Positions 31,500-43,738 are shown, counted from the stretch's first letter. The stretch: 64,000 nucleotides of DNA from Bremia lactucae (GCF_004359215.1 NC_090610.1:9331132-9395131); one strand, 5' to 3'. Notes: generated by a model from the letters alone, not told the origin. Numbers and translations: made by a program.

Positions 31500-32100
31500 G
31501 ACGAAAGTTGTTCCTCTCACACACACAAACATTGTGTGTAACTGCCCCAGGGGATGAGATTAACCTCATCACCCTGAAAATAAAAGTATCACATAGTTTA
31601 CCACTTAAGTTCCTTTTTGATTGTGGGGCATCGAATAATTTTATTAGACGCCAATCGCTAGAAGGATGCAGACTCAAAGACTTTGAGCGCGATATCCCTC
31701 TGACGAGGATGACAGTGCGCCTAGCAACAAGCGCATCTATCTCGGTTAAGAAATGTGTAGTTGGTATCAAATTTACTTTATAAGTGTAAACAGTTCGATG
31801 ATGATTTCATTATACTAGATTTGGATGACAAATTAGATGTCATCCTTGGATTACCATGGCTCAGAAAGTACGAGCCATGTATAAAGCGGCAGCATCAAGC
31901 TGTGACGATGCCAGTCTCTTGTTCATCAGATGGCCAACTGATGAACGTCTTTGAGTGTCCAGAAGCGTGTGGACGTCCTACGAATGAGTGCGATGGCCTC
32001 ACTTGTAGTTCGGTCTTCAGCATGACTGCACAAGATCTCAGTGTGAATATACAACACATTGTGGAGTTAGATCCCGACGGCTGTGCACAAGCATAGGCAG
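31500..32100 (+). pseudogene. C1 protease region
   Basis: 31508-31783 reads ITLKIKVSHSLPLKFLFDCGASNNFIRRQSLEG, with the D-C-G-A catalytic motif kept. 31761-32096 reads FIILDLDDKLDVILGLPWLRKYEP. A frameshift separates them near 31780. The post-protease palindrome (31922-31947) has one mismatch. Confidence 0.75.
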
Positions 32101-32439
32101 CACCAAAGGCCCACCATTGTGACGTGGACATAGTTACCGACGGCTGTAAGCAAGCGAAGGCAGCGTCGAAGTTCGACCACTCGAATAAGTTAAGTGGTAC
32201 GAAACAAGGATGCTAACTAAAAAGCAACATCCAAGAAATTTATAAACGTCCGTCTATAAGAGAGAAGGCGAAAGTCCTAGATCGACTGGAGAGTCGATCG
32301 TAGAGGATCTCACTGTGGTAGCGCAACCACAGCTAGAGGCATTTGGAGAGGATACTCCCCAAATAAATTCTGTGAGAATAAGTCCCCGAAATCCTATGGT
32401 GGTCAAAGGTTCCCAGGACCTTTAAAAATAAGTTTTAAA

Positions 32440-33720
32440 GAGGAAACTGAGACAATAAATGTCTTAGTGAACGATAGATCAAGTGTAGGCGCTTACACAC
32501 TTTATGTAATAGCGCCTCCGAAATTAACTTTAAAGATAACTTAATTGCCAACACTAGAACCGAAACGGTTCTTGCGTGATCTGCGTAGTAGCAAAGACAA
32601 GCAGACCTGCGTACATATCCCAGATGAGAACTACGTGGCCGATATTCGATCGGCAATAGTATTTCCTGGGAACGAACGGTTTCTCAGTAGCTCATCGAGA
32701 ACGAAAGTGTCCTTAATGAGAAGACACGGATTGAATTTTTTACGTCCCCATTCTGGGAGTCTTTACAAACAGACCCTTTTTTTAAAATTTAGTAGAATTT
32801 AAGAGTTTCTTCTTTATATCAGTACCGTGTAGCCTAAGCATAAAGGCACTCGACACGAAATCAACCTATCCCAGGTTCGAAATACTGTATCATGAAGCAA
32901 TGGCCATTGCCTCGTGAACAAGTAATAGCGATCGACAAATTCTTTGCTGAACGCTTACTGCGGGCCGTGTGAGTGAATCAACTTTCCCACATAGCTCTCC
33001 GACCTTCTGTGTGCGTAAAGCAACAGGAGGATGGTGAATATTGCATGCATGTAATTAATCGAACGCTGCAACTGTGACGGCTCAGACTCCGATACCACGA
33101 AAAGACGTAATCATTGATAGTATGTCAAAGCGGACTATCTTATCGTCAATAAATCTATTGAATGGACTCTATCAGATCCTTATGCGTGAACAAGATACTT
33201 TTTTTCACAGCAGTAAGCACCCCAAGCGGTATGATATCGGAGTGGCTAGTCATGCCACAGGGACTTAGTAATGCTCCCGCGACATTTAATAGATGTGTAA
33301 TCAATTTGTTGAGATTGGTGCGGGATTTCCCACCGACCAATTATGATGACGTCTTCATTTATAGCAGAGCCATGAACGGGAAGTCGGATATTATAGTACA
33401 TCGTACCCCCGAAAGGTTCTTACACTTATGCGTAAGCACAAGTTGTATGCAAATCAAAGAGTATATCTTCGCTGCAAGCGAAATTCTGCTTCTTGGGTGC
33501 ATTGTGGGTAAATATGGTGTACGCCCCCATCCAAAAAGGACACGGCGATTACCGATTGGCCTGTACCAGTCGATGTAAAAGAATTTAGAAAGTTCCTCGA
33601 CTGAGCGGCGTACCTGCCCAAATACTCACGCAATTACGCCGAAATGACAGTACATATTTTTTCTTTGTTGAAGAAAAATGTAAAGTGGTCTTTAGAACGC
33701 TGATTGTCAGCGTTCCTTCG
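32440..33720 (+). pseudogene. C1 reverse transcriptase
   Basis: The linker LPTLEPKRFLRDLRSSKDKQTCVH (32545 on) is followed by RT pieces: MKQWPLPREQV (about 32892-32925), GMISEWLVMPQGLSNAPATFNR (about 33228-33295), TNYDDVFIYSRAMNGK (about 33337-33385, catalytic YDD kept) and CIVGKYGVRPHP (about 33498-33533). Stops after 33578 and frame changes make it inactive. Confidence 0.8.
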
Positions 33721-33737
33721 AGGGTATTTAGAAAAGC

Positions 33738-34230
33738 TTGTTGCAATCGCCAATCCTGGCGATTGCTGACCAAGACCGACCTTTTCATGTGGTCTGTGGC
33801 GCCAGCGATTTTGCAATCGGCTGTACGTTAAGGCAATATGCCACAGACGGCGCAGAGCGCGTCGTCTGTTATCAATTGCGTCAGCTTAAACCAGCTAAAC
33901 GCAATTATCCAGTGCATGACAATGTAATCCTTGCCATGAAATACACACTGACTAATTTCTGGGTATATATCTACAGAGATAAACCATTCGTTGTATAAAT
34001 GGACCATACGTCTTTACGCACGGCCGTAAACAGTCCACACCTCTCACAAAGAATGGCGAGATGGATGTTGTTTCTTCACGGAGTATAACTTCTGTGTGGA
34101 GTATAATCCAAGACGACTTAACGTCGCCGCTGATGCCCTTTCGCGGCGGCTCGATTTTGAGCCGGCTGCGCAAGTCAACAGTGAGCATAAGACCACTGTT
34201 GCAACAATGACTATCCCGTCGTCAACCATT
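33738..34230 (+). pseudogene. C1 RNase H
   Basis: ILAIADQDRPFHVVCGASDFAIGCTLRQY, where a Gly replaces the usual Asp of VVCDA. Then VVCYQLRQLKPAKRNYPVHDN, MDHTSLRTAV and YNPRRLNVAADALSRRLDFEP (about 34095-34160). Confidence 0.8.
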
Positions 34231-34309
34231 ACTTGACGACATGAGAAGAGCTTTAAAAAAGATAAGGCTTTAAAGGTTGATGGATTACCTAAGAAATACA
34301 TCCCAACAA

Positions 34310-34555
34310 TTCTTAAATGGATTGTCGAAATTGTATCGATCCTTAACAGATCGATTTACAACTCGCGGTATATACAAACTCAGCTTTTAGTTGCCTAATG
34401 GCCGAGAGTATAATCAAGCCATTGAGTATCTTGAACTAGTATATATTAGGCTCTACAAGCTTATCCGACGTACTGAGTCGTATTTACGTAGAACTTAGTG
34501 ACCCTTCGAGTCTTGAGTCTTCCTGTGACTTAAGGACCGAGGTAGCTCCACTACA
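34310..34555 (+). repeat. LTR-D, 3' half
   Basis: CTCAGCTTTTAGTTGCCTAATGG.. to GAGGTAGCTCCACTACA, matching the second half of LTR-D. The first half is missing. Confidence 0.75.
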
Positions 34556-34557
34556 CC

Positions 34558-34566
34558 TGGTAGCAC
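34558..34566 (+). other. Primer-binding site of D2, TGGTAGCAC
   Basis: Follows the LTR-D end after two bases. Confidence 0.75.
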
Positions 34567-34599
34567 TATAACTCAATCTACGCCTTTGTCGTCTAGGCT

Positions 34600-36060
34600 T
34601 TATACGTTAAGATTTTGTTGGGATGGATTCCTTTCTCGAATTGCACAAATGCTTCAGCCTTGCAGTAAGAACCTCTGGTCCCTTGGGCTTAATGTAATCA
34701 ATATGATCTAGCCCAAACAAAGCTTTAAGCTTCTCAAACGCTGCCCATTTCGCACCTGAAAGTATGAATTGTCCAGGACCATTTAGCGGCAACTGTGCCA
34801 ACTCGTACATTCCTGTACCTGATCCTGAGTCTAAGGATCACCCTCTTTTGTCACTGTTAAGCCATGTGAAGGCAAAATGGGAGAAAATCGCCAATTTTGT
34901 CAAACAGATGGAGATGTCCATAGCCTCTGCCATGTTTTTAACAGAACAGCAAAAGCGGACATGGCTAATTCTAAGCTTGGTGGTGGAGCAATTGAGTCGG
35001 CACTCACATGTAGTACGTCTATGGACGACGCTTTTCCTACGTGGTTTTTGCTGCATTAAACTTGCATGTTTCCACCGCTGGTCAGGCTTTGCATACGATC
35101 ACGATTTTTAGCGGCTCGTTAGAGTAAACGGACCTGAGTGAACCTTGTCCAGGATTTCAGAACTCTTTTTGCCGCTTTGCTTCAAGACCCATTGGAAGAA
35201 GTGGATTATATAAGCCCGTACTGATCCCATTCCGCTACTTGTAAATTGGTGGGCTGCTAGACGCGCGATATGGTTGGTTAGCAATAAGTCACCGTGCATA
35301 TTCGTATATTAATAACTTGAAGTCAGGAGTATAATGAGAGAAGACACAATTATGTAAGATACAGTTTTACGACTAAGCTCTACTTCGTGTTTGCCTATAA
35401 TTGCTAACCACGCTTAGATAATTTCTATCTGCCTCTGCGTGTCGTGTACGTGAGGTAATTGGAGTCATCTTGCCCACACTGTTATCAGCGTAGGTAAGTT
35501 TGTAGTGAACCAGTACAAGCCAAAGTGTCCTATTATACGAAGGACCATTGTCTCCCTTGGCTCAATCTACTGACTAAATTCGAGTTTTTCTTCTACAAAT
35601 TACGTGTCACCGAGGCTTGCCATGATGTTACGCGCAGAATTTGACTTCAAGTTCTCGCGAATTAGTCCGCGCTAACACCGATAAGCTCTTCGAGCACATC
35701 GGGGCAATTAAAACACCGAAGCTCATGGGTCTAAGCCTCGCTGAGGAATACGAAGAAAAGCTCCAAGCTGTGGAGCAGCGTAACATCATTCGTAGATGCT
35801 TTATGCGCAGGAATACTAAGCACTTGCACCCGGCTTGTCCGTTGCACAACTCGCGCAAAGCTCGGTAGAGCACTACGCCACTTCATATCAAAATTTGGTA
35901 CGGTGCAGGAAAACGCCGATTATCAGTAGGGACGAGGCGCTCTACTGAAGAAAAACAAGACTCTCTAGCTCCTCTAGGAGGTGAGGATCACCAGGGCATA
36001 GCCCCAAAAAGCTCTGTGTTAGATAGTACAGGACGTTAATACAAGCCCGACTTGTTAGTC
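34600..36060 (+). pseudogene. D2 gag, with inverted head
   Basis: The gag start is read on the minus strand at 34770-34607 (FEKLKALFGLDHIDYIKPKGPEV). The continuation is on the plus strand from about 34775 (KQMEMSIASAMFLTEQQKRTW, MANSKLGGGAIESALTCSTSMDDAFPTW). In D3 the two parts are collinear (KLKTLFGLGNVEFI..QGPEV), so about 170 bases are inverted here. A knuckle remnant at 35785-35835 (RRCFMRRNTKHLHPACP) has lost its second Cys. An LTR-B-like tail piece interrupts at about 35260-35545. Confidence 0.7.
35260..35545 (+). repeat. LTR-B-like tail, degenerate
   Basis: CTGCCTCTGCGTGTCGTGTACGTGAGG..GCCCACACTG..CCAGTACAAGCC..AGTGTCC follows the order of the LTR-B hairpin tail with many changes. 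Confidence 0.45.
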
Positions 36061-36079
36061 GCAAGGACAACTGTAAAGG

Positions 36080-36860
36080 GCTTCTATAAGCCATAGTCAA
36101 TTTAAATTAAATCAGGGGTGTCTTGCAATTATGCGTCGTTGCCTTGAAGGTAATCTGCGATATGCTGAGGCGCTTAAAGCGCATGAAGGTGAATCGATCA
36201 TTGTTCGCTTAACGACCGGGATTTGTGTCACCGTACCTAAAGTTCCTTCAAACTTGGACATTCGATTTTTTGAACTTTAATAGTATGGAATGCTGTCTTG
36301 TCCTTAGCCTAAATTTGAGATATGATCTAATCCTCGGTATAGCTTGAAAGCTATGACCCATAAATTGATTGGAGGCCTAAGACCTTAGACACCACGCGCA
36401 ATGTTCCTTGTGCAGCTTTGGGCAGTCATGAATCCACTTTCGCTAGGCAACAATAGCATTGTGTGTTAGAGATTCGAATGTTTGAGCCAATTAACTTCAA
36501 TGTTAAAAACAATACCCGTGAGCGTCACTCATTATTTGTTGGTGAAACCATATGTACTCCGTTGAGTGATACTCGTTGTGATGGCGCTAGGGCTGAATCA
36601 TCGAGGACGTAATTTCCCAGATGCACGTAAAGTGGCACTTCAAATTGACGGGATGAGGTTATTCGAGATTGCCCCACACTAAGTGTTAGCTGACAGAAAG
36701 CTTAGATGTCCAGGGCTAAGCATAAAAGATGGACGTAAAGCGACACGTAAATGTTCACTGAATGAAGAATGTGAGTTACCTAAAATCTCATCAAATGTTG
36801 GATTGAACATCGGCTCTTGTTAAGAGCAAACTAAGGTTGTTGAACCGGTAATACTTGGAA
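36080..36860 (+). pseudogene. D2 protease and following linker
   Basis: TCTTGCAATTATGCGTCGTTGCC (36120) aligns with the region after DSGA of the D protease in D3 (49560). It then reads through RLTTGICVTVPKVP-like and YDLILGIA-like pieces to 36340. The DSGA motif itself is not clear. Many stops are present. Confidence 0.6.
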
Positions 36861-37099
36861 AAGTTAGCGTTTCGGCCTTTATGAGGTGTGTCTCGAAATT
36901 GTGACAGAAAAGATAAAAATCAGATACGGCGAGAAACGATGCGCCTATCATGGCACATAGAGATATTTAAGAACAGCTATATACACTTGTTAATAGTATG
37001 ACTGGAATTGTTGAGGCTGATAGTAGCCTCGAGGCTATCTCATCGTTACATGCTGCTGAGTTGTGTCAGGCCTTAAAGGCTGATGACCTATATGAGTTG

Positions 37100-37700
37100 G
37101 TAGGCATCGTCGCTTCTAGATGTTTCCGTTCTTGAAATAATATGGTGGCACTTACTCCGGAGTGGATTATAGATCCTTAGAGAATCTCAGATTTATTCTT
37201 TCCTTTAAATAAAGAATTCCAAGACATTGTATGTCACATCTACCGTCTAATTTACCCTTTCATCGACGTGTGCGTCATATAATTGACTTGGTCCCTGGAA
37301 CCAAATGCTGTGTAACTCGACAGTGGTATTTACCAAAAACAATAGTGTGGCGTTATTGGCATTTTTTTTCGTGCGAAGCACAAGGCTGGAATGGTACGAG
37401 AGAGCAAATCTTCCCATTCGTCATCGACATTTTGTGCTAAGTGGTAAATGGCGCATTGTGCATGCTTATGATAAGCTATATGCTGCTACATACCAGCACA
37501 GACATCTATTCCTACAATAGATGCTCTGCAGAATAATACGGTGGGATGTATTGTGACATCCCACGATATTATTCTCAGAACATCTTTTTAAATTGGATTG
37601 TCTGCTAGTGACATCCCGCTTACAGCAGTTGGCACCCCAAGCAGAATGCTATGAGAGTAGTTGGTAATGCCGCAAGGGTTTTCCAATGCTCCGGCTGTAA
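37100..37700 (+). pseudogene. D2 reverse transcriptase, N-terminal half
   Basis: Pieces are RVRHIIDLVPGTKCCVTRQW (37266-37330), then SDIPLTAVGTPSRML and LVMPQGFSNAPA (37610-37697). The catalytic YxDD half is replaced by an LTR-C piece. In D3 the corresponding stretch is about 51300-51670. Confidence 0.7.
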
Positions 37701-37705
37701 AGGGG

Positions 37706-38105
37706 TGTCCCGTTACATAAGTGTTATTTCCTATAAGAGGAATAATAAATGGTATTTTCGATGAGAGGAAGTATATAAAGAAGTACAAAATTATTATCTT
37801 TATTTATTTTGACCTAAATAGTGCCAATAATACCAAATTGATTGATTTATACCTCGCCAATGGTTATAAGACACGATTGTGCGGTGCGCAAGGAGGCGCC
37901 ATACTTAGTTTAATATTAATATAATATGTTTAGTAGCAGATTGGAGATCGTTACGTACGTATAAAACTAAATTATTAATACAATTTTACTTTTTTCTAAT
38001 TAATCCTTTGAATAACGTTTGGTATCTTAAACCTCTTATCCGACCTCTACCGCTGTGTACGTGGAGTTTCGAGGAGTACGGCGAAATTACGTTGACCCGG
38101 CCAAA
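37706..38105 (+). repeat. LTR-C inserted in D2 RT, 3'-truncated
   Basis: TGTCCCGTTACATAAG start, GGAGGCGCCATACTTAGTTTAATA middle, ends near GTGTACGTGGAGTTTCGAGG without the CCCGTTACA terminus. Confidence 0.75.
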
Positions 38106-38109
38106 ATCC

Positions 38110-38590
38110 AATATTTTAAGAAGGATCAAGGTTGATGCTGGACGAGCACCGAAAATGACGCTTCTCAGCAGTTAAGGATAGTTTCCTACACGCCCCGATT
38201 CTGGCTCTGCTAAAGCCTAATTAGCCTTCAATGTCGTATCTGACGCCCTAGGCAGCGCTCTTTTACAACATATGAAGATGAGCAAGAACGCATCATTGCG
38301 TTCGAGTCTAACAATTTAAAGCTGCAGAAAGAATTACATAGTTCATGAAAAGAACTTCTTGCGATGTGCATCTGCTTGGCTCTAAGCATTTTGTGATCTA
38401 TGCAATTATTCGTCTTTACGCAGCGCAACTATGTCGTCTCATCTCCCCGAGAGAATGGCTCGATCTTTGTCGAATACAACTTTGACGTGAAGCACAAGCC
38501 GGGAAATCAAAATACTTTTGCTGATGCGTTATCACACCGCCCGAATTATGTGCTCGATCATGTTACGACTGTAACGTCGTCGATCATTGA
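38110..38590 (+). pseudogene. D2 RNase H
   Basis: GTTAAGGATAGTTTCCTACACGCC aligns with D3 RNase H (51743 on). Later FVEYNFDVKHKPGNQNTFADALSHRPNY (38468-38555) is the conserved end of the Ty3 RNase H region. Confidence 0.75.
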
Positions 38591-38990
38591 TCAAATCCGC
38601 TCATTGTCGGCACGAGTAAGTGCGAGCTTGCATCGATATTCTATCGATAGTGGGCTCCTTTTATTCGGTGATGCCGCGAATTCCCCGCGCACCTAAGCGA
38701 TGACCTGCCAATATAAGTCTTGCTTTTCTGACAGCTGCTTAGCTCCATCTTTCCACGTCATTCTGCTGCAACTTTACCAAGAGCACAGAGTATAACGGGG
38801 CACATTTTGCTATTACTGCTTTCGTACTCACCGAGCCTTGAAAATGCTTAAACATTATGCATCAGACATTTAATTTAGGTGTCTTTATTATGCTGACGGC
38901 TATCTTCTTAAAATTTTGCTTTCGAACCCTTATATTTTTTTGCTTTTCGGTTTTTGCTCTAGCAAAACGTATTTCCTGCCCGACTGCATT
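38590..38990. other. Junction region between D2 and D-minus
   Basis: No gene is recognised. A TATAACGGGGCAC string at 38790 resembles the start of an LTR on the plus strand, but the sequence after it could not be matched to a family. Confidence 0.35.
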
Positions 38991-39097
38991 TCGGTCATAG
39001 GCATTGACCCTTATAACGACGTCGCTTTAAAAGTTTCTCCTCGTGAATCAAGCAGCGCGAACGGGGGCCCAAACCTAGACGAAACCATTTGATGCTT

Positions 39098-39173
39098 TAA
39101 CTTCTTCGTGAGAGCCTCGCTCGGGTTGAGAGCTCTAACTTCTTCGTGAGAGCCTCGCTCGGGTTGAGAGCTC
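39098..39173. repeat. Tandem duplication, 2 x 38 bp
   Basis: Two identical 38-base units (start TAACTTCTTCGTGAGAGCCT) in the end of the D-minus integrase region. The D3 copy has one unit. Confidence 0.85.
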
Positions 39174-40640
39174 TTTTGAGGCGGTCCAGACGTCTTTCGA
39201 TGCTGAAGCTTCAGCAAGCTCGTTTAGAGGGCCAGCTGTACACCCTGGGGAGGATGCAGCAATCTGCGGCCCGACCGCCTGTCTCGGCGCAAGCGCCTTT
39301 AAGTCCACATGGGAAGGGTCCTGATATGGCTTAAGCAAGCCAACGTTGAGCACTGGCGCCACGACTGTAAATGGTCCAATAAAGCGCGGGCGCAATTTGG
39401 TCTTAAAGACGGCGGAAACCAAAATAGTAGGTTGATTTCTTTAGCGTTTAGTAAAACACGGTCTCTGATCATATAAGAATTAATACAATTTCTGCCTTTG
39501 GTATCTGCTTGTTCTTTTTGGTTGTCTTGGCTATCAGCCATCGTGTCCCTTACATATTTTATCACACTCAATCGCTTCGCGAGGAACACGCTTGCTTGTT
39601 TGCTGATGGTAACGGGGATGATATCGGAAAACTTTATCGACTAATTTTCCCCAATCAAGCCCTGAACCACGCAGTGGTAAAGTTAAAGAACGCGTGGGTG
39701 GGTGAGACCATTGCCATAGAATAGAGTATAGCTTGTAGAGGCACGGGCAGCGTTATTTATCGTAAATTCCACCACTGGTAGCATTGAGCTCCAGTGCTTG
39801 GTATATGAGCACATACTACGTAAAACGTCTTTAATGACGCGATTGACACTTTCAGCTTGACCATCGTTCCGCGGATGGTCCGCGGTGAACATGTCCAATC
39901 TAGTGCCAGGCACTCGAAAAATCGATTTCCAAAAAATTATTTATGATACGAGGGTTCCGATTGAGACAATTGCCACTGCCAAACCGTGTTGTTGAAACAC
40001 GCGATCGATGAACAGCCTTGCTGTACCTTCACCATCAATGGTATCCGGCGCAGCCGCTAAATGAGCTATTTTGCTCAATCGGCCAACAAAGACCACTATG
40101 CCAGAGTTACCGGCCGAATCTTTCGGTAGACCGAAAAAAAAATCCATACTAATGGACTTTCAACTCCCTTTGGGCACGGGCAGACTTGCTAGTGGCGCAG
40201 CAGCATGCGCCGGGGATTTAACCCGTTGGCAAGTTTCCATGTGCGAACGTAGGTGCTGACCCATATATAAAGTTTGGGCACCAATAAATCTGGCATACAG
40301 AGCCGAAGGTCTTTTTCTCTACCGAGATGACCAACAAGGACAGTATCGTGTGCCTCATAGAGGATTAGGTGCTTAGATTCTCATCATGAGCGACAACGAC
40401 ACGCGGAGGGGCCCCAGTTTCTGTGCACTAAAGCGACAGGTCGAGATCGGAAAGAAAATCGATGTAACGTTGCACGCAAACGTGCCACAAATTTAAAACC
40501 CGATTCAGTGCTCTTTAGAGCTTGTAGCAGAGCTACACACTATTCATCCTTGGCGTAAGCCGAACGGATTAATTCAGGAAAAGTCGACATTATAGTAGTT
40601 ACGAGTTCGCTCATAATCCGGCCTGCGTGACAACGCATCG
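39135..40640 (-). pseudogene. D-minus integrase
   Basis: From the right: MGQHLRSHMETCQRVKSPAHAAAPL (about 40260-40190), SISMDFFFGLPKDSAGNSGIVVFVGRLSKIAHLAA (40147 on), GEGTARLFIDRVFQQHGLAVAIVS, RLDMFTADHPRNDGQAESVNRVIKDVLRS (39905-39820), LPVVEFTINNAARAS and LRPRFIGPFTVV (about 39400-39365, the GPF motif). It ends LKPYQDPSHVDLKALAPRQAV. It is recognisable over nearly the whole domain but has stops and frameshifts. Confidence 0.85.
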
Positions 40641-41402
40641 GTGAAAGCATTCTGCTTGCCAGGCTTATACTTCACACTCGAAGTTGTATTCGGCGCAAAA
40701 GGATAGCCATCGGGCCATTCTCTATGAGAGAAGGGGCGACTTAGTCGCCGTGCGTAATGACGCGTGATCTGTATCTATCACAAACGGCTTATAGCCGAGC
40801 AGATGAACTCTGCATTTGACAAGAGCATACTTCATGACAAGTAACTATTTATCAGGAAATGGGTAAAAACATTTCGCAGCTTTGAGTTGTCTAGATTCGA
40901 ACGCAATAACACGTTTACGCGTATCTGCATCTGTTAGTAACAGAGCACTGCCAATGGCAAAATCCGATGCATCACAGATGACTCCCATAGCATACCGCTT
41001 GAGGTGATAACCGCTGTAAGAGGGATATCGCTAGCTCGTATGAGCAGTCGGTAACAATTATCTACAAAATCAAGTGCACTGTACATTGTACATCCCACTT
41101 ACCATTTGGCTTTCTGATACAAAATGTGGGTGTCGAATGAGGAGATTTGCTCTCTCGTACCATTCCAGCCTCGTTCTTAGCACGAAAGAAATTGTCAGTG
41201 GCAACACACTGCTCCTTGGTGAAGGCCATTGTCTTGTGACACAGTATTCGGTTCCCGGAACCAAGTCAATTTCATGACGGACACCTCTATCCGGAGGTAA
41301 AACAGATGGTGGATTATTACATACCAGATCTTGGAGTTCCGTAATCAAGGAATAAAAACGCATCCGTAAGATCTTTGAGGATCGATGACCCATTCCGCGC
41401 AC
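40640..41402 (-). pseudogene. D-minus RT (deleted) and RNase H
   Basis: RT start: GVRHEIDLVPGTEYCVTRQWPSP (about 41285-41215), to HFVSESQM. The sequence then jumps near 41040 to the RNase H: VICDASDFAIGSALLL, RKRVIAFESRQLKAAK, VKCRVHLLGYKPFVIDTDHASLRTAT (40990-40740). The catalytic half of RT is deleted. Confidence 0.8.
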
Positions 41403-42590
41403 TAAGTGCAGCTTTTGAGTCGTCTATGACAGCTTCGTCTAGAAGCGACGATGAGTTTAACTTAATTGTTGGTCGAATGACCACCATCTCAGATAAGTCG
41501 CCAGCCTTTAAGGCTCGGCCGCACTCATCGATAGACATTTCGTCTAGCTCTAAAAGAGCAGGTAACGAAGGGATTGCCGCAAAACGAACTTCCCCCTCCA
41601 TGTTACCGGTTACACTATTCACAAGCGTATGTAATTGCATACTCGTATCACTTTGTGAGGGTATAATCGCTTCGTGTCCCTCCTGTCTTCGAATGGAGAC
41701 AATACGCCTCTTAGAGGCCGGGACACCAACGTCTTCGGATGTATTGGTTCTGACATGGTGTCTAATTTGACATCCGACAAGGAATAAGGTAGCTTAACTT
41801 CCTTATTTAGCAAACGTCTACGTGTCGCTTCACGTGTATTAGAAGGGTTTGACCCAAAACGCCCTGGCGAACCGACAATAGTGTCACTATTGACACTCAG
41901 TATTGTGCCACCTCAGCCGACCATACTCGGTGGACTTAGACGTGCCACTCCACGTATCTCAGGGATATTGCACCCTTGATGACTCGGCCTTAGGCCCCAA
42001 CAATGCTTTCAGCATTCAGTGAATCGTTATTTCAACGAGCGTCACTCGAGAGAGTACGTGCCGTTCCACTTCGTTCTTCTAAGTCGGGCTCAGAATTAAT
42101 GTTTTTAACACACGAGTTTATTAACTCAGACATTCCAATGTCTATAACACTGACAGACTCAATTAATGATTCGCGCCAATAGCGCTTTTGTTGCCTTGCA
42201 AAGGTGGGTTCATGACTCTCCAAAACTTTGCTAGGGAAATTGCGCGTGGCACCTAAGGTCTTAGACCTCCAATCGATCCATGGCTCATCGCGTTCAAGCC
42301 AGGCCGTTCCAAGGATGAGATCATATCGCGGATCCAAATCAAGGACGAGACAGCGCTCCATACTGTCAAAGCCCAGAAACTTATGCATAAGTTCAATGGA
42401 ACCTTAGGAACAGTGACACGAGTCCCAGTCGCTAAGCAAACAGTGATTGTATCACTTTCATGCGCTTTAAGCGCCTCAACGAATTGTTAAGTTCATCCAA
42501 GGGAAAGACGTCGAGCATAACTGCAAGGCGCTCCTGAGTCAATTAAATTTGAACATGGCTTATCAAAGCCCTTCACAGTCGCTTAAGCGA
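41403..42590 (-). pseudogene. D-minus protease and linker
   Basis: DSGAPCSYAR (about 42547-42515) is the D-S-G-A protease motif. LGFDSMERCLVLDLDPRYDLILGTAWLERDEPWIDWRSK (42380-42265) follows. The linker frame 41640-41317 contains [27 protein letters not shown]. Its homologue in D3 is 49540-50760. Confidence 0.75.
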
Positions 42591-42591
42591 C

Positions 42592-43738
42592 TAACAAGCC
42601 TGCCCAACGCGCTGTATATGACAAGCTCAAAACTGTTTTTGGGCTTGAACATGTTGAGTTCATTGTATCCCAGGGACCAGAGATTCTGCATGCAAGGCTT
42701 GAAGCCTTCATGCGAGATTAATTCCCCCCCCCGATCGGCCAGGTAGAAGATCACCTTGCGGCATCGATGCCAACCCGGTACATCTCTGTACCTGATTTAG
42801 AGCCAAAGGCTCGCTCTCTAGCTGTCAATGTAAAAACATGCAGAAAAGAGGGAGAAAATCTCCCTTTTGGATCAACTACATGGAGATGTTCATTTACTCC
42901 GCCTTGTTTTTTTTATAAAAAAGCAAAAGTTGGCTTTGGCCATTTCCAAACTCGAAGGTAGAATCATGGAGTGGACACTATCGTGCAGTACGTCCATATA
43001 CTACGCTTTTCCCTCATGGGATTCGCTGAAACAGCAAATGAATAGCATGTTTGCGCCGGCTGACCAGGCTTTTCGCATGCGAGCAAGGCTCCTAGCGACT
43101 CGACATGGTAAACGAACCCTATGAGTCTATGTCTAGGAGTTAGAATCCTCATTGCATCTATGGATCGTGCATCAGCAACCCGGTGCAAGAAGCAATTTTC
43201 GTAATAATCTTTAGTGGGGTTCTCAACGAGGGCGTTGCCCGGACGGAATAATTCCAATCTCATCCTGCCACTTTCAAAGAGGCAGTTGCCATAGCGCTAC
43301 GCGCTGAGTTTGACTTAAAGTCTTCTCGTGTTAGCACGCCTGTTTACCGAACAAGCTCTTGGGCATGGGTACCGTCTAACAGACCAAAACCCATGGATCT
43401 AAGCCTCGTTGAAGAAGGAGAAGAGGCTTTTCAAGGTGTGGAACAGCAGAAAAACATCCGCAGATGTTATATGTGCGGAAGCACGAAACATTTACGTTCG
43501 GCCTGTCCCCTACAAAAAATGCGTAAAGATCAAAAGCGCACCAATTCCAACCTATACCAGAAATCTGGTACGGTGCGGGAAACGTCGATACTCAGTATGT
43601 GCGGGGCGCCGTACTGGGGAAGACCTAGGCTATGTTGAACCTCTAGGAGGTGAGAGTAAACAGGACCTAGGCCCAATAAAGTCGGTGCGTAATCGCACAG
43701 GGCGTGATTACAAGCTTTCTAAAAGTTCTGAAAACTAG
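42592..43738 (+). pseudogene. D-minus gag block, inverted
   Basis: A plus-strand gag inside a minus-strand element. It begins YMTSSKLFLGLN/ DKLKTVFGLEHVEFIVSQGPEI-like pieces (about 42610-42690). It continues through QLHGDVHLLRL and AFPSWDSLKQQMNSMFAPADQAFRMRARLL. It ends with an intact CCHC knuckle, CYMCGSTKHLRSAC (about 43465-43505). Both edges fall at matching places of the collinear D3 copy (48488 and about 49505), so this is a simple in-place inversion of about 1.15 kb. Confidence 0.75.

Larger units (their letters stand above)
29788..34230 (+). mobile_element. Element C1: LTR-C with gag-pro-RT-RNase H
   Basis: A decayed plus-strand element with a complete 5' LTR-C and pol close to family B in sequence. 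It stops after RNase H at about 34230, where the tail of an LTR-D begins. Many stops and frameshifts are present. Confidence 0.8.
34310..38790 (+). mobile_element. Element D2: LTR-D tail with gag-pro-RT-RNase H
   Basis: A strongly decayed plus-strand family D copy. It has a 5'-truncated LTR, PBS, gag with a local inversion, protease, an RT interrupted by an LTR-C piece, then RNase H. Integrase is absent. It meets the minus-strand element D-minus near 38790-38990. Confidence 0.75.
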
